Source of the DNA: an uncultured Sulfitobacter sp.
GTDB taxonomy: Bacteria; Pseudomonadota; Alphaproteobacteria; Rhodobacterales; Rhodobacteraceae
Direction: 5' to 3'
Assembly: GCA_947501805.1 (NCBI GenBank)
Contig: CANMXJ010000013.1
Coordinates: 1-64,000 of the forward strand
Length of the DNA: 64,000 nucleotides
The notes beneath the pieces were generated by a model that saw only the letters and a list, made by a program, of their open reading frames with translations, did not search any database and was not told where the DNA came from. How positions within the stretch are numbered: position 1 is the first letter of the stretch; each line of letters opens with the position of its first letter. The position numbers and the translations under genes were made by a program. Positions 35,993 through 45,957 of this stretch are shown one piece after another.

Positions 35993-37315
35993 CTATCGCG
36001 TTAAAGCGCTGTGAATATCCATTGCCGCATCGCGACCCTCCGCCACGGCAGTCACGGTCAGGTCATCACCACCGCTGGCGCAATCACCACCTGCCCAGAT
36101 GCCTTTCACCGATGTTTGGCCCATGTCAGAAACCCTGATCTTGCGCCCCTCCAATGCGGGTAGTTCTTCACCTTCAAGCGTCTGGCCAATAGCCTTGAAC
36201 ACCTGGTCGGCCGCAAGGCGCAGCATCTGTCCTGTGCCCTTCATCGCATCATCGACATATTCAAACTCGATCTCGCGCACCGCGCCATTGCCATGCACAG
36301 CCACAGGGACTGCGTGGGTCACGATCCGCACACCTTTACTGGCCGCCAAGTCCTGTTCGAACACGCTTGCGTTCATCCGCGCGCGCCCCCGTCGATAGAC
36401 CAGCGTCACATTCAATGCGCCCAACAGTTTTGCCTGCACAGCCGCATCCACAGCCGTCATGCCACCGCCAATGACTACAACATCGCGACCAATCGGCACC
36501 TCAGCCACTTCGGACGCCTGGCGCAACCCGGCAATGAAATCGACTGCATCCACCACGCCGTCCCTGTCTTCGCCCTCCACATCAAGCGCGTTTACGCCGC
36601 CCAATCCCATGCCAAGAAATACAGCGTCATATTCGGTCTTCAGTTTCTCAAGCGTCACGTCGCGGCCCAGCGCAACCCCGTATTGCATCGTGATACCGCC
36701 GATCTTCAGCAGCCACTCCACTTCGGCCTGTGCAAAGCCGTCTGTGGTCTTGTAGGTCGCAATTCCATATTCATTCAAACCTCCGGGTTTGGTGCGGGCA
36801 TCCATTACAACGACTTCGTGCCCCAGCATCGCCAGACGGTGCGCGCAAGACAGGCCTGCGGGCCCCGCTCCGACCACGGCCACTGTTTTACCAGTGACCG
36901 CAGCTCGGGAGAACGGATGGATGCCTTGTTCTTGCAAATGGTCTGTGGCGTAGCGCTGCAACTGGCCAATCAGCACCGGCTTGCCCTCTGCCGCTTCGCG
37001 CACGCAAGCTTCTTCGCACAGCGTCTCTGTGGGACAGACCCGTGCGCACATGCCACCCATGATGTTCTGGGTCAGGATGGTTTTGGCCGCCGCATCGGGC
37101 GTTCCGGTGGCGATCTGTCGAATGAACAGGGGAATATCGATGTCAGTAGGACAGGCCGTTATGCAAGGCGCATCATGGCAAAAATAACAACGATCCGCTG
37201 CAACAATCGCTTCATGTGGATCAAGCCGTGGGTGGAGGTCCGAAAAATGATCTGCATAACTCTCTGCATCGAGACGGCCCGCGCTGATCCCCGGTTGAAA
37301 GACGTCTGATCCCAT
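35993..37315 (-). CDS. preT: NAD-dependent dihydropyrimidine dehydrogenase, subunit PreT
   Basis: The NAD(P)H-oxidising flavoprotein subunit, which passes electrons to PreA. In the 440 residues the N-terminal Fe-S region shows CYFCHDAPCITACPTDIDI and CARVCPTETLCEEAC, then an FAD motif VVGAGPAGLSCAHRLAMLGH and a NAD motif VIGGGMTAVDAAVQAKLLG, ending with IWAGGDCASGG. The ATG at 37315 has GGAG; the longer frame from a TTG at 37378 would run through the operator. First gene of the operon, with a RutR-like palindrome 56 bases upstream. Confidence 0.95.
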   Translation of the reverse strand: MGSDVFQPGISAGRLDAESYADHFSDLHPRLDPHEAIVAADRCYFCHDAPCITACPTDIDIPLFIRQIATGTPDAAAKTILTQNIMGGMCARVCPTETLCEEACVREAAEGKPVLIGQLQRYATDHLQEQGIHPFSRAAVTGKTVAVVGAGPAGLSCAHRLAMLGHEVVVMDARTKPGGLNEYGIATYKTTDGFAQAEVEWLLKIGGITMQYGVALGRDVTLEKLKTEYDAVFLGMGLGGVNALDVEGEDRDGVVDAVDFIAGLRQASEVAEVPIGRDVVVIGGGMTAVDAAVQAKLLGALNVTLVYRRGRARMNASVFEQDLAASKGVRIVTHAVPVAVHGNGAVREIEFEYVDDAMKGTGQMLRLAADQVFKAIGQTLEGEELPALEGRKIRVSDMGQTSVKGIWAGGDCASGGDDLTVTAVAEGRDAAMDIHSALTR

Positions 37316-37370
37316 CTGGCTCACTCCGTAGTTTGCTGGATATGGTGAAACGCTCTCACGGAATGATTTT

Positions 37371-37386
37371 TTTATCAACTGGTAAA
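37371..37386. promoter_or_regulatory. RutR-like operator upstream of preT
   Basis: TTTATCAACTGGTAAA matches the palindrome at 33093-33108 in 13 of the 14 arm bases, with the same 2-base spacer. It lies 56 bases upstream of the preT start, where a repressor could block transcription. Confidence 0.6.
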
Positions 37387-37600
37387 ATTATTTCGGGCGC
37401 CGGAAATTGCATGCGCAAACAACCGCCAATTGCGATTTCTGTCTGAAAACCTATTGATTTTCACCAATTCAGCCCAAATATCTATGACGCTGACGAAGGC
37501 GTTTCGACCCGATCTGCATTGTGCGCTCCGGACCGGAACTGCTTCGTCTCAGCCGCAGTGCCGCATGTCGCGGGCACAACTATCAGGAGGAGACTGCGTC

Positions 37601-37807
37601 ATGGCGACTGGCACAGTAAAATGGTTTAACACAACCAAGGGTTACGGCTTTATTGCACCCGATGGCGGCGGCAGCGATGTTTTTGTTCACATTTCCGCTG
37701 TTGAGCGTGCGGGCCTTACCGGCCTTGCCGACAATCAGAAAGTAACATTCGACATCGAAGCCGGACGGGATGGCCGCGAAAGCGCCGGAAACATCGCGCT
37801 GGCCTGA
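37601..37807 (+). CDS. Cold-shock protein, CspA family (copy 2)
   Basis: This 68-residue cold-shock domain has [14 protein letters not shown] and [13 protein letters not shown]. It differs from copy 1 at 23789 at only four positions. AGGAGGAG precedes the ATG, a very strong site. The leader shares little with copy 1, so the copies are probably regulated separately. A terminator follows 24 bases after the stop. Confidence 0.95.
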   Translation: MATGTVKWFNTTKGYGFIAPDGGGSDVFVHISAVERAGLTGLADNQKVTFDIEAGRDGRESAGNIALA

Positions 37808-37831
37808 ACACCATTTGTTTTACGAGTTTGT

Positions 37832-37858
37832 AACGGGCGTCAATACGCCCGTTTTTTT
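37832..37858 (+). terminator. Intrinsic terminator after cold-shock gene 2
   Basis: AACGGGCGT and ACGCCCGTT form a perfect 9-bp stem with loop CAAT, followed by seven T. Confidence 0.93.
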
Positions 37859-37863
37859 GGGAA

Positions 37864-38511
37864 TTACTCCAAAGCGCGCGCCTCGGCAACCAGCGCCAAA
37901 ACCTCTGGCCCCATCCGCGCAACAATCCGCGCCACGCCCTCGGCGTTGGGGTGTATGCCGTCACCTTGAAAAAAGCTGCGCAACGCGGCGGGGTCAGGCA
38001 TTTCGTCTCCTTCACTCAATCCAGCAAAGAAGCTTTCAAGATAGAGGCTGTCATAAGCCTCTGCCAATTCTGGGTAAATCGCGTCGAATTGCGCCTTGTA
38101 GTCAGGCCCGTAATTTCCCGGTGCCTGAATGCCAACCAGCAGCACCTCAACTCCGGCCGCCTGCGCAGCCTGCATGATCCCCTCAATATTACCCCGCGCC
38201 TGTGTCGGATCCAGACCGCGCAGCAGGTCATTTCCGCCCAAGGCGACAATCATCCCATCTACTTCCGGCGTGAGGGTCCAGTTAACGCGCGATAGCCCGC
38301 CAGCAGTTGTATCCCCCGAAACACCTGCATTGATCAGCCGCACATCCGCGCCTTGTTCATCCAGCCACGCTTGCAATTGGGGGACAAACCCTTGCTCAGC
38401 GGGCAGTCCGTAACCTTGGGTCAAACTGTCACCAAGGGCGGCAATCACCACCTCTTCGGCCTGCGCCGCCGACGCCAAAATAAACGCAATCCCAATCATC
38501 GCCTTGCGCAT
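37864..38511 (-). CDS. tesA: SGNH-family arylesterase/lysophospholipase (TesA-like)
   Basis: A periplasmic esterase with thioesterase, lysophospholipase or protease activity in relatives. The 215 residues show a signal peptide (MRKAMIGIAFILASAAQAEE), the block I motif ALGDSLTQGYGLP with the nucleophile Ser, block III ALGGNDLLRGL and block V GDGIHPNAEG with the Asp and His. The ATG at 38511 is favoured over the in-frame TTG at 38520 because of the distance to GGAG. It is divergent from the ybbA-like gene, as in E. coli. Confidence 0.93.
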   Translation of the reverse strand: MRKAMIGIAFILASAAQAEEVVIAALGDSLTQGYGLPAEQGFVPQLQAWLDEQGADVRLINAGVSGDTTAGGLSRVNWTLTPEVDGMIVALGGNDLLRGLDPTQARGNIEGIMQAAQAAGVEVLLVGIQAPGNYGPDYKAQFDAIYPELAEAYDSLYLESFFAGLSEGDEMPDPAALRSFFQGDGIHPNAEGVARIVARMGPEVLALVAEARALE

Positions 38512-38559
38512 GCTGTTCAATGCTCCATATCCAAGTGGACCCTAACACGAGGCCCGTTC

Positions 38560-39228
38560 ATGTCCGATCCCGTCTTCCACCTGTCAGATGTGGCGCTTTC
38601 CCTCAAGGGCAACGCCGGGTCCGTCGATATTTTGCGCGGCATTTCATTGGATGTGCAAGCAGGCGAGACAATTGCACTCACCGGACCTTCCGGATCCGGC
38701 AAATCCTCGCTCCTGATGGTGATGGGTGGTCTGGAGCAAGCCACAAGCGGCACTGTCGAGGCGTTGGGCCAGAACCTGACCACGATGTCCGAGGACGGCT
38801 TGTCCCAGTTTCGGCGCGGCAAGATGGGGATTGTGTTCCAGTCTTTCCATCTGATCCCGACCATGACCGCGCTGGAAAACGTGGCCACCCCTTTGGAAAT
38901 TGCAGGCGACAGTAATGCTTTTGAAAAAGCTGCCGAGGCCTTGGAAACCGTGGGCCTCGCGCACCGCACCGGCCATTACCCTGCACAAATGTCGGGAGGT
39001 GAGCAGCAACGCGTTGCCTTGGCGCGTGCCTGTGCGCCGCGCCCTGCGATCTTGCTGGCGGATGAGCCAACGGGCAATCTTGATAGCGCCAATGGGGCCG
39101 CGATCATGGACCTGCTGTTCTCCCTGCGCGACCAGTATGGCGCGACACTGGTGCTTGTCACTCATGATCCGAACCTCGCAGACCGATGTGACCGCGCAAT
39201 TTCCCTTGCTGACGGGCGGATTGCATGA
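38560..39228 (+). CDS. ybbA: ABC transporter ATP-binding protein (YbbA/LolD-like)
   Basis: The 222 residues carry Walker A GPSGSGKSSLL, signature MSGGEQQRVALARA and Walker B ILLADEPTGNLD, the MacB/LolD/YbbA branch that works with FtsX-type permeases. GAGG precedes the ATG at 38560. It overlaps the permease gene by 4 bases (ATGA). The pair lies divergently next to tesA, so the arrangement supports the YbbA assignment rather than LolD. The exported substrate is unknown. Confidence 0.92.
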   Translation: MSDPVFHLSDVALSLKGNAGSVDILRGISLDVQAGETIALTGPSGSGKSSLLMVMGGLEQATSGTVEALGQNLTTMSEDGLSQFRRGKMGIVFQSFHLIPTMTALENVATPLEIAGDSNAFEKAAEALETVGLAHRTGHYPAQMSGGEQQRVALARACAPRPAILLADEPTGNLDSANGAAIMDLLFSLRDQYGATLVLVTHDPNLADRCDRAISLADGRIA

Positions 39229-41741
39229 GCCTCAAACTTGCCGCCACATTTGCACGCCGTGAAATGCGCGGTGGCTTGCGGGGATTTCGTCTCTTCCTCG
39301 CCTGCCTTGCTCTTGGTGTTGCAGCGATTGCCGCTGTTGGCTCCGTCCGCTCCGCGATTGAGGAAGGCCTGAAACGCGAAGGGGCCGCCCTTTTGGGAGG
39401 CGCAGCCGAACTGGATTTCACCTACCGTTTCGCCAGTGCCGAAGAACGCGCATGGATGCAATTACAGGCGACACGAGTTTCTGAAATCGCAGAATTCCGT
39501 TCTATGGCTGTGGTTGGCGATGAACGCGCCCTGACACAGATCAAGGCGGTCGATACCGCCTATCCATTGGTCGGCAACATGGTGCTGGACCCCGACATCA
39601 CGTTGCCAGACGCGCTGAAACCCCACGACGGCATTTCCGGTGCTGTTATGGAACGCGCTTTATCCGACCGCCTTGGCCTTTCCGCAGGCGATACCTTTCA
39701 ACTTGGCACCGCCACCTTCCGCCTGACCGCATTGATCGTTCGCGAACCGGACTCCGCCGCCAGCGGTTTTGCCCTTGGGCCGCGCACCCTGCTTTACAAA
39801 GACGCGCTAGAAGGTTCCGGCCTGCTTGCTGCAGGTACGCTTTTCAATAGCAAATACCGCCTTGATCTACCCGTCACGGCTGATCTCGAAGCACTGGAAA
39901 CCCAAGCCAAAGACCGCTTTGCCAACAGCGGCATGCGCTGGACCGATGCGCGCAATGGTGCGCCCGGTGTTGCGCAATTCGTCAACCGGCTTAGTGCGTT
40001 TCTGGTCCTCGTTGGTCTATCCGGTCTTGCGGTCGGCGGCGTTGGCGTATCCGCCGCCGTGCGCTCATATCTCAACGGAAAAACCGAAGTCATCGCGACT
40101 CTTCGTGCGCTGGGTGCGGACCGTGCCACGATCTTTCAAACCTACTTTATCCAGATAGGGGTTCTGTCCATCATTGGCGTGACCATTGGCTTGTTTCTCG
40201 GCGCTTTTGTCCCGCTGCTCCTCTCCCCGATCATCGAAGCCCGCCTGCCTATACCTGCCAGCTTTGCCCTGTTTCCCGCCCCGCTGTTCGAGGCCGCGAT
40301 ATACGGCCTCCTCACTGCGCTGACCTTCACACTCTGGCCACTGGCGCGCAGCGAAGATGTGCGCGCTGCCACGCTGTTTCGCGACGCATGGTCGGGCGCA
40401 AATCGCCTGCCTGCCCCGCGCTATCTAATCATTATCGCGCTTCTGACCACAATTCTTGTCAGCCTTGCGGGTTGGTTCAACGGCTCATGGTGGCTGACTC
40501 TGTGGACACTCGGCGGTATCGCCGGAGCCTTGCTGATCCTTTCACTCGCGGCCATTGTGATCCGCACAATCGCCCGCCGCACAGCCCGTCTGGCGCGTGG
40601 CCGCCCCCGCCTGCGTTGGGCACTGGCTGCTATTTCCGGAACAGGTGAAGGCGCAGGCGCGGTTGTCCTGTCCCTTGGTCTCGGCTTGTCGGTCCTCGCC
40701 GCTGTCGGACAGATCGACGGCAATCTGCGCAATGCCATCTCGGGCAACCTGCCGGACGTTGCGCCTTCGTATTTTTTCGTCGACATCCAGAAAGACCAGA
40801 TCGACGGTTATACCGAACGCCTGACATCTGACGCTGCGGTGTCGCGCATCGACAGTGCACCGATGCTGCGCGGCGTTGTGACCAAGATCAACGGCAAGCC
40901 TGCGTCCGAGGTTGCAGGCGATCATTGGGTGGTGCGGGGCGACCGCGGTGTGACATATGCCGCCCTACCCGACAGCGATACCAAGATTACCAAAGGCGAA
41001 TGGTGGCCCGAGAATTACAGCGGCCCGCCTCTGATCAGCTTTGCCGCCGAAGAGGCAGAGGAAATGGGGCTCGTGCTAGGCGATACCCTTACCATCAATG
41101 TTCTTGGGCGTGACATCACCGGCACCATCACATCATTTCGTGAAGTTGATTTCTCCACTGCTGGCATCGGGTTTATCCTCACCATGAATCCTTCCGCCCT
41201 CAGTGGTGCGCCGCATACTTTCATCTCGACCGTCTATGCCGAAGACGCCGCCGAAGCCGCCATCCTGCGTGATCTCGCCACCGCCTATCCCAACATCACG
41301 GCGATCCGTGTGCGAGATGCGATTGACCGAGTTTCCGATGTCCTGGCCAGCCTCGCCGCCGCCACGTCTTATGGCGCGCTTGCAACTCTGCTGACAGGTT
41401 TCATCGTTCTGATCGGTGCCGCAGCGGCAGGGGCAGACGCACGCACGTTCGAATCCGCTGTCCTAAAGACCCTCGGTGCCAGCCGCGCCCAGATCGCGGC
41501 CAGTTTCATCCTGCGTGCGGCCATACTGGGATTGTTCGCCGGCACTGTTGCCCTGTTTGCGGGCGCATTAGGCGGATGGGCCGTCAGCACCTACGTTATG
41601 GAAACGGACTTCATCCTCATCTGGCCTTCCGCCCTGATGATTATTGCAGGCGGCGTTGGGGCAACTGTCTTGGCAGGCCTCGGATTTGCGCTTAAGTCCC
41701 TTAATGCACGGCCTGCCCAAGTGCTACGCGCCCGCGAATAA
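39225..41741 (+). CDS. ybbP: FtsX-family ABC transporter permease (YbbP-like)
   Basis: A large membrane protein of 838 residues with a first span (about 20-40), a periplasmic domain, a group of spans (about 255-440), a second periplasmic domain and a C-terminal group of three spans. The FtsX segments are visible, for example VGLSGLAVGGVGVSAAVRSYLNGKTEVIATLRALGA and FESAVLKTLGASRAQIAASF. YbbP-type permeases with YbbA are thought to export or extract hydrophobic compounds. Coupled to ybbA; the next gene starts 14 bases later. Confidence 0.9.
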   Translation: MSLKLAATFARREMRGGLRGFRLFLACLALGVAAIAAVGSVRSAIEEGLKREGAALLGGAAELDFTYRFASAEERAWMQLQATRVSEIAEFRSMAVVGDERALTQIKAVDTAYPLVGNMVLDPDITLPDALKPHDGISGAVMERALSDRLGLSAGDTFQLGTATFRLTALIVREPDSAASGFALGPRTLLYKDALEGSGLLAAGTLFNSKYRLDLPVTADLEALETQAKDRFANSGMRWTDARNGAPGVAQFVNRLSAFLVLVGLSGLAVGGVGVSAAVRSYLNGKTEVIATLRALGADRATIFQTYFIQIGVLSIIGVTIGLFLGAFVPLLLSPIIEARLPIPASFALFPAPLFEAAIYGLLTALTFTLWPLARSEDVRAATLFRDAWSGANRLPAPRYLIIIALLTTILVSLAGWFNGSWWLTLWTLGGIAGALLILSLAAIVIRTIARRTARLARGRPRLRWALAAISGTGEGAGAVVLSLGLGLSVLAAVGQIDGNLRNAISGNLPDVAPSYFFVDIQKDQIDGYTERLTSDAAVSRIDSAPMLRGVVTKINGKPASEVAGDHWVVRGDRGVTYAALPDSDTKITKGEWWPENYSGPPLISFAAEEAEEMGLVLGDTLTINVLGRDITGTITSFREVDFSTAGIGFILTMNPSALSGAPHTFISTVYAEDAAEAAILRDLATAYPNITAIRVRDAIDRVSDVLASLAAATSYGALATLLTGFIVLIGAAAAGADARTFESAVLKTLGASRAQIAASFILRAAILGLFAGTVALFAGALGGWAVSTYVMETDFILIWPSALMIIAGGVGATVLAGLGFALKSLNARPAQVLRARE

Positions 41742-41755
41742 CCGAGGAAACCCGA

Positions 41756-42631
41756 ATGACCGAAACCCTGCCAGCCCCCCTGAGCAACCCTGTCAGCCCC
41801 GCCCAGCAGCAGCATGTCGTCAACATAATCCGCCGCGCGGCCAAGGCCGAGATCTTGCCAAGGTTCCGACAGTTGGACACCAATGATGTCAAATCCAAGT
41901 CACGCCCTGACGATTTGGTCACTGCAGCCGATACCGCGGCCGAGGCGATGATCACACGTGCTTTGAAAATCGCGTTTCCCACAGCATTGGTTGTCGGCGA
42001 GGAAGCCGTCACCGACACCCCCGCCTTGCAGGACCAGATCGCGGATGCGCCTTTTGCCTTCATCATTGATCCGATCGACGGCACGTGGAATTTCGCACAT
42101 GGTATCGCCGTCTTTGGCGTGATTGTTGCCGTAACACAATTCGGACGACCTGTGTTCGGGATGATCTATGATCCGGTTGCGGATGATTGGGCCATTGCCG
42201 AAGATGATGGTCTGGCGACGTTGGAAACGGCAAGCAGTGTCAGCCGCCCGCTAAAGGCGAGTATGGGAAAACCGCTGGAAGCGCTCACAGGGCACATCCC
42301 CCTGCATCTTTTTGCGCCCGATTCCCAAGCAAAACTGGCGGCAACCCTCCCCGGCTTTGCGCGCACTCACCCGCTGCGCAGTTCTGCGCATGAGTATCGT
42401 TTGATTGCGCAAGGATACTCCGACTTCCTGCTGACGGCATCACTCCACCCGTGGGATCACGCAGCTGGCGCATTGATCTGCGAGCGGGCGGGTGCGCATG
42501 TCGAAATGTTGGATGGTGGTCCCTATGCCGCCGGACGCAGCACAGGTCACCTGCTTGTCGCACCGGACCGGACCACGTGGAACAAGCTCAAGAAGGTTTT
42601 TGATTTCCTCATAGAAAAGGCGGAGTCCTGA
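41756..42631 (+). CDS. Inositol monophosphatase-family phosphatase
   Basis: The 291 residues belong to the metal-dependent FIG superfamily: the metal-binding GEEAV, IIDPIDGTWNFAHG and WDHAAGALICERAGA motifs are all present. Members include inositol-1-phosphatase, histidinol phosphatase HisN and 3',5'-bisphosphate nucleotidase CysQ; the exact substrate cannot be told. It lies 14 bases after ybbP, so is likely cotranscribed. A terminator covers its stop codon. Confidence 0.88.
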   Translation: MTETLPAPLSNPVSPAQQQHVVNIIRRAAKAEILPRFRQLDTNDVKSKSRPDDLVTAADTAAEAMITRALKIAFPTALVVGEEAVTDTPALQDQIADAPFAFIIDPIDGTWNFAHGIAVFGVIVAVTQFGRPVFGMIYDPVADDWAIAEDDGLATLETASSVSRPLKASMGKPLEALTGHIPLHLFAPDSQAKLAATLPGFARTHPLRSSAHEYRLIAQGYSDFLLTASLHPWDHAAGALICERAGAHVEMLDGGPYAAGRSTGHLLVAPDRTTWNKLKKVFDFLIEKAES

Positions 42632-42643
42632 CCCCGCCTTTTT
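42615..42643. terminator. Bidirectional terminator between phosphatase gene and gcvP
   Basis: AAAAGGCGGAG and CCCCGCCTTTT pair around the stop codon of the phosphatase gene and are followed by T on both strands. It can end both the rightward phosphatase unit and the leftward gcv operon. Confidence 0.85.
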
Positions 42644-42666
42644 ACTGTTCTTCTTGGTACCGATGT

Positions 42667-45513
42667 CTACTCTGCCGCTTCGAGGTAGTCCTCCAGCGGT
42701 GGACAGGTGCAGATCAGATTACGATCACCATGCACGTTGTCGACACGGTTGACGGGGGGCCAGTATTTATCGACACGAAACGCCCCGGGAGGGAAACAGC
42801 CCTGCTCGCGTGAATAGGGGCGTTCACCCCATTCCAGCACCAGATCTTCTACAGTGTGCGGCGCATTCTTGAGCGGGTTGTTTGTCGGGTCCATCTCGCC
42901 CGTTTCAATCGCGTCAATCTCGGCACGGATGGCCAGCATAGCATCACAGAACCGGTCCAATTCAGCTTTGGTCTCGGACTCCGTCGGCTCTACCATCAAC
43001 GTACCTGCCACAGGCCAAGACATCGTCGGCGCGTGAAAACCACAGTCTATCAAGCGCTTGGCAATGTCATCCACCGTTACTCCCGCGCTTTCCTCAAAGG
43101 GCCGCACGTCGAGGATACATTCATGCGCAACCCGTCCTGTCGGTCCTCGATAAAGCACGTCAAACGCACCTTCCAGCCGCTTTGCAATGTAGTTGGCATT
43201 GAGGATTGCGACCCGCGTGGCCTGCGTCAGCCCTTCGCCCCCCATCATCAGGCAATAGGCCCAAGAAATCGGCAGCAGCGACGGCGAACCGAAAGGTGCC
43301 GCTGACACCGCGTTGCCGCCATCGTTCGGATCGCCCGGCAAGTGCGGAATCAGATGTGCTTTGACACCAATCGGTCCCATGCCGGGACCACCGCCACCGT
43401 GCGGAATGCAGAACGTCTTGTGGAGGTTAAGGTGGCTGACATCACCGCCCAGATCACCAGGACGCGACAAACCAACCATCGCATTCATGTTGGCCCCGTC
43501 GATATAGACCTGTCCGCCGTGATCATGGGTGATCTTGGTCACTTCGGTCACTGTTTCTTCGAACACGCCATGGGTTGACGGATAGGTGATCATGCAGCCC
43601 GCGAGGTTATCGCTGTGTTGCTCTGCCTTGGCGCGGAAATCATCCAGATCAATGTCGCCGTTTTCGGCCGATTTGACGACAACAACTTTCCACCCCACCA
43701 TCTGCGCAGAAGCCGGATTGGTACCATGCGCGCTCACCGGGATCAGGCAGACGTTGCGATGGTCCTGACCGTTTGCACGGTGGTATCCCGCAATCGACAA
43801 AAGACCCGCATATTCACCCTGCGCGCCAGAGTTCGGTTGCATCGAAATCGCGTCATAGCCGGTAATGTCGCAAAGTTTTGACGAAAGGTCGTCGATCAAT
43901 TCCTTATACCCAAGCGCTTGATCCTCGGGCACGAACGGATGCATTTGCGAGAATTCACGCCAAGATACAGGCATCATTTCCGCGGCCGAGTTCAACTTCA
44001 TCGTACAAGACCCCAGCGGGATCATCGCGCGGTCCAGCGCCAGATCACGATCCGCCAGACGGCGCATGTAGCGCATCATCTCCGTTTCGGCACGGTTCAT
44101 GTGGAAAATCGGATGCGTCAGGTATTTTGTCGTGCGCACCAGCTTTTCGGGAATGTGATAATGCGGGGTATAGTCCTTGTCTTCCTTCACGATCCCGAAG
44201 GCACGCCAGACTGCTTCGATCGTCGCAGGCTTGGTTCTTTCGTCCAAGGTGATCCCGACTTTCGTATCCCCAACGGCACGCAGGTTGATCCCCTCATCAA
44301 CTGCTGATTTCATCACAGCCCGTTGCAGCGGTCCAACCTCAACGGTGATCGTGTCGAAATAGGTTGCCGGGCGCACCTCAAAGCCCGCCATCTTGAGGCC
44401 TTCAGCCAAGCGGACGGTCTTGCGATGAATGCGCTGCGCAATCGCCTTGAGCCCTTCCGGACCGTGGAACACCGCGTACATCGAGGCCATAACCGCCAGC
44501 AAAGCCTGCGCAGTGCAGACATTCGATGTCGCCTTTTCACGGCGGATATGCTGTTCGCGTGTTTGCAGCGAAAGACGATACGCACGGTTGCCATGCGCAT
44601 CAATCGACACACCGACAAGGCGGCCCGGCATGGCGCGTTTATACGCATCTTTGCACGCCATATAGGCCGCATGCGGCCCGCCGTAGCCTTCCGGTACGCC
44701 AAATCGTTGGGTGGAGCCGATGGCAATATCTGCCCCCATCTCGCCCGGTTCCTTCAGCAGCGTCAATGCGAGGGGATCCGCCGAAATAATGCCAATCGCC
44801 TTTTCAGCGTGCAGCGCAGAAATGGTATCGGTGAAATCGCGCACATGACCGTGAGTACCGGGGTATTGGAAGATCGCACCAAAGACCGCCGCCGCGTCTA
44901 TATCCTGCGGGTCGCCAACAATCACTTCGATGCCCAAGGGTGCGGCACGTGTTTTCATCACTGCGATGTTCTGTGGATGGCAATCCTGATCAACAAAGAA
45001 CGCCGTTTTCTTGGACTTGGACACGCGCTGCGCCATGGTCATGGCCTCGGCGCAAGCGGTCGCTTCGTCCAGCAAGGACGCGTTTGCAACCTCAAGCCCT
45101 GTCAAATCCGTGATCATCGTCTGAAAGTTCAGCAACGCCTCAAGCCGTCCCTGTGCGATCTCTGGCTGATAAGGTGTATAGGCCGTGTACCACGCCGGAT
45201 TTTCCAGAATGTTGCGTTGAATCGCAGGCGGCGTAACCGTGCCATGATAGCCCTGACCAATCAATGACGTCAGCACTTTGTTCTTGGCAGCGGTGATACG
45301 CATGTGCTCCAGCACTTCGCGCTCGCTCATCGCCTTGCCGAAATCCAACGCACCTTCCATCCGGATGGCCGCAGGCACCGTGTCGTCGATCAGGGCCGCC
45401 AAGGACGGCGCGCCCACGACCTTCAACATATCCGACATCTCTGACACCGAAGGGCCAATGTGGCGGCGGTTGGCAAAGTCGTAAGGTAAATACTCGGTCG
45501 GTTTGAAGGTCAT
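42667..45513 (-). CDS. gcvP: Glycine dehydrogenase (P protein) of the glycine cleavage system
   Basis: PLP enzyme that decarboxylates glycine and passes the aminomethyl group to the lipoyl arm of GcvH. The 948 residues cover both P1 and P2 halves fused. The PLP Lys lies in [20 protein letters not shown] near residue 690. The start [20 protein letters not shown] (here [20 protein letters not shown]) is typical. I chose the ATG at 45513; the in-frame ATG at 45525 adds four residues. Last gene of the gcvT-H-P operon. Confidence 0.97.
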   Translation of the reverse strand: MTFKPTEYLPYDFANRRHIGPSVSEMSDMLKVVGAPSLAALIDDTVPAAIRMEGALDFGKAMSEREVLEHMRITAAKNKVLTSLIGQGYHGTVTPPAIQRNILENPAWYTAYTPYQPEIAQGRLEALLNFQTMITDLTGLEVANASLLDEATACAEAMTMAQRVSKSKKTAFFVDQDCHPQNIAVMKTRAAPLGIEVIVGDPQDIDAAAVFGAIFQYPGTHGHVRDFTDTISALHAEKAIGIISADPLALTLLKEPGEMGADIAIGSTQRFGVPEGYGGPHAAYMACKDAYKRAMPGRLVGVSIDAHGNRAYRLSLQTREQHIRREKATSNVCTAQALLAVMASMYAVFHGPEGLKAIAQRIHRKTVRLAEGLKMAGFEVRPATYFDTITVEVGPLQRAVMKSAVDEGINLRAVGDTKVGITLDERTKPATIEAVWRAFGIVKEDKDYTPHYHIPEKLVRTTKYLTHPIFHMNRAETEMMRYMRRLADRDLALDRAMIPLGSCTMKLNSAAEMMPVSWREFSQMHPFVPEDQALGYKELIDDLSSKLCDITGYDAISMQPNSGAQGEYAGLLSIAGYHRANGQDHRNVCLIPVSAHGTNPASAQMVGWKVVVVKSAENGDIDLDDFRAKAEQHSDNLAGCMITYPSTHGVFEETVTEVTKITHDHGGQVYIDGANMNAMVGLSRPGDLGGDVSHLNLHKTFCIPHGGGGPGMGPIGVKAHLIPHLPGDPNDGGNAVSAAPFGSPSLLPISWAYCLMMGGEGLTQATRVAILNANYIAKRLEGAFDVLYRGPTGRVAHECILDVRPFEESAGVTVDDIAKRLIDCGFHAPTMSWPVAGTLMVEPTESETKAELDRFCDAMLAIRAEIDAIETGEMDPTNNPLKNAPHTVEDLVLEWGERPYSREQGCFPPGAFRVDKYWPPVNRVDNVHGDRNLICTCPPLEDYLEAAE

Positions 45514-45578
45514 GAAACACACCATCTGTTGTTGGTCAAAATTTCCCCGCCCAATGTCATGGGCGGAGTTGCTTCGCG

Positions 45579-45938
45579 TTATCCGATGAACTTTTTGTAG
45601 CCCGCTTCATCCATGAATTCGTCCATTTGGGACGGATCGCTGATTTTCATCTTGAAGAACCATGCCTCGCCCTGAGGATCGTCGTTCACCATGCTCGGAT
45701 TGTCGGTCAAGGCGCTGTTCACTTCGGTGATTTCGCCGTCAACAGGTGCCAGAATATCAGAGGCCGCTTTGACAGATTCAATGACGACAACATCGTCATC
45801 CTTGCTCACAGTGATGCCCTCATCAGGCAACTCCACAAACACCACATCGCCCAACTGTTCGGCTGCGTGGATCGTGATACCCACTACCATTTCGCCGTCT
45901 TCTTCACGCAGCCATTCGTGCTCTTCGGTAAATTTCAT
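45579..45938 (-). CDS. gcvH: Glycine cleavage system H protein
   Basis: Lipoyl carrier that shuttles the aminomethyl group between GcvP and GcvT. The 119 residues match the usual length. The lipoylated Lys lies in [13 protein letters not shown], and [20 protein letters not shown] begins the barrel. GGGA lies before the ATG at 45938; the longer frame from 45998 overlaps gcvT. Between gcvT and gcvP. Confidence 0.97.
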   Translation of the reverse strand: MKFTEEHEWLREEDGEMVVGITIHAAEQLGDVVFVELPDEGITVSKDDDVVVIESVKAASDILAPVDGEITEVNSALTDNPSMVNDDPQGEAWFFKMKISDPSQMDEFMDEAGYKKFIG

Positions 45939-45957
45939 CTTGGTCTTCCCTGTTTTG

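Noticed and set aside
36293..37309. 338-codon plus-strand frame opposite preT
   Set aside because: Antisense to preT, whose Fe-S and flavin motifs are unmistakable; His/Arg/Cys-rich composition is typical of a shadow frame.
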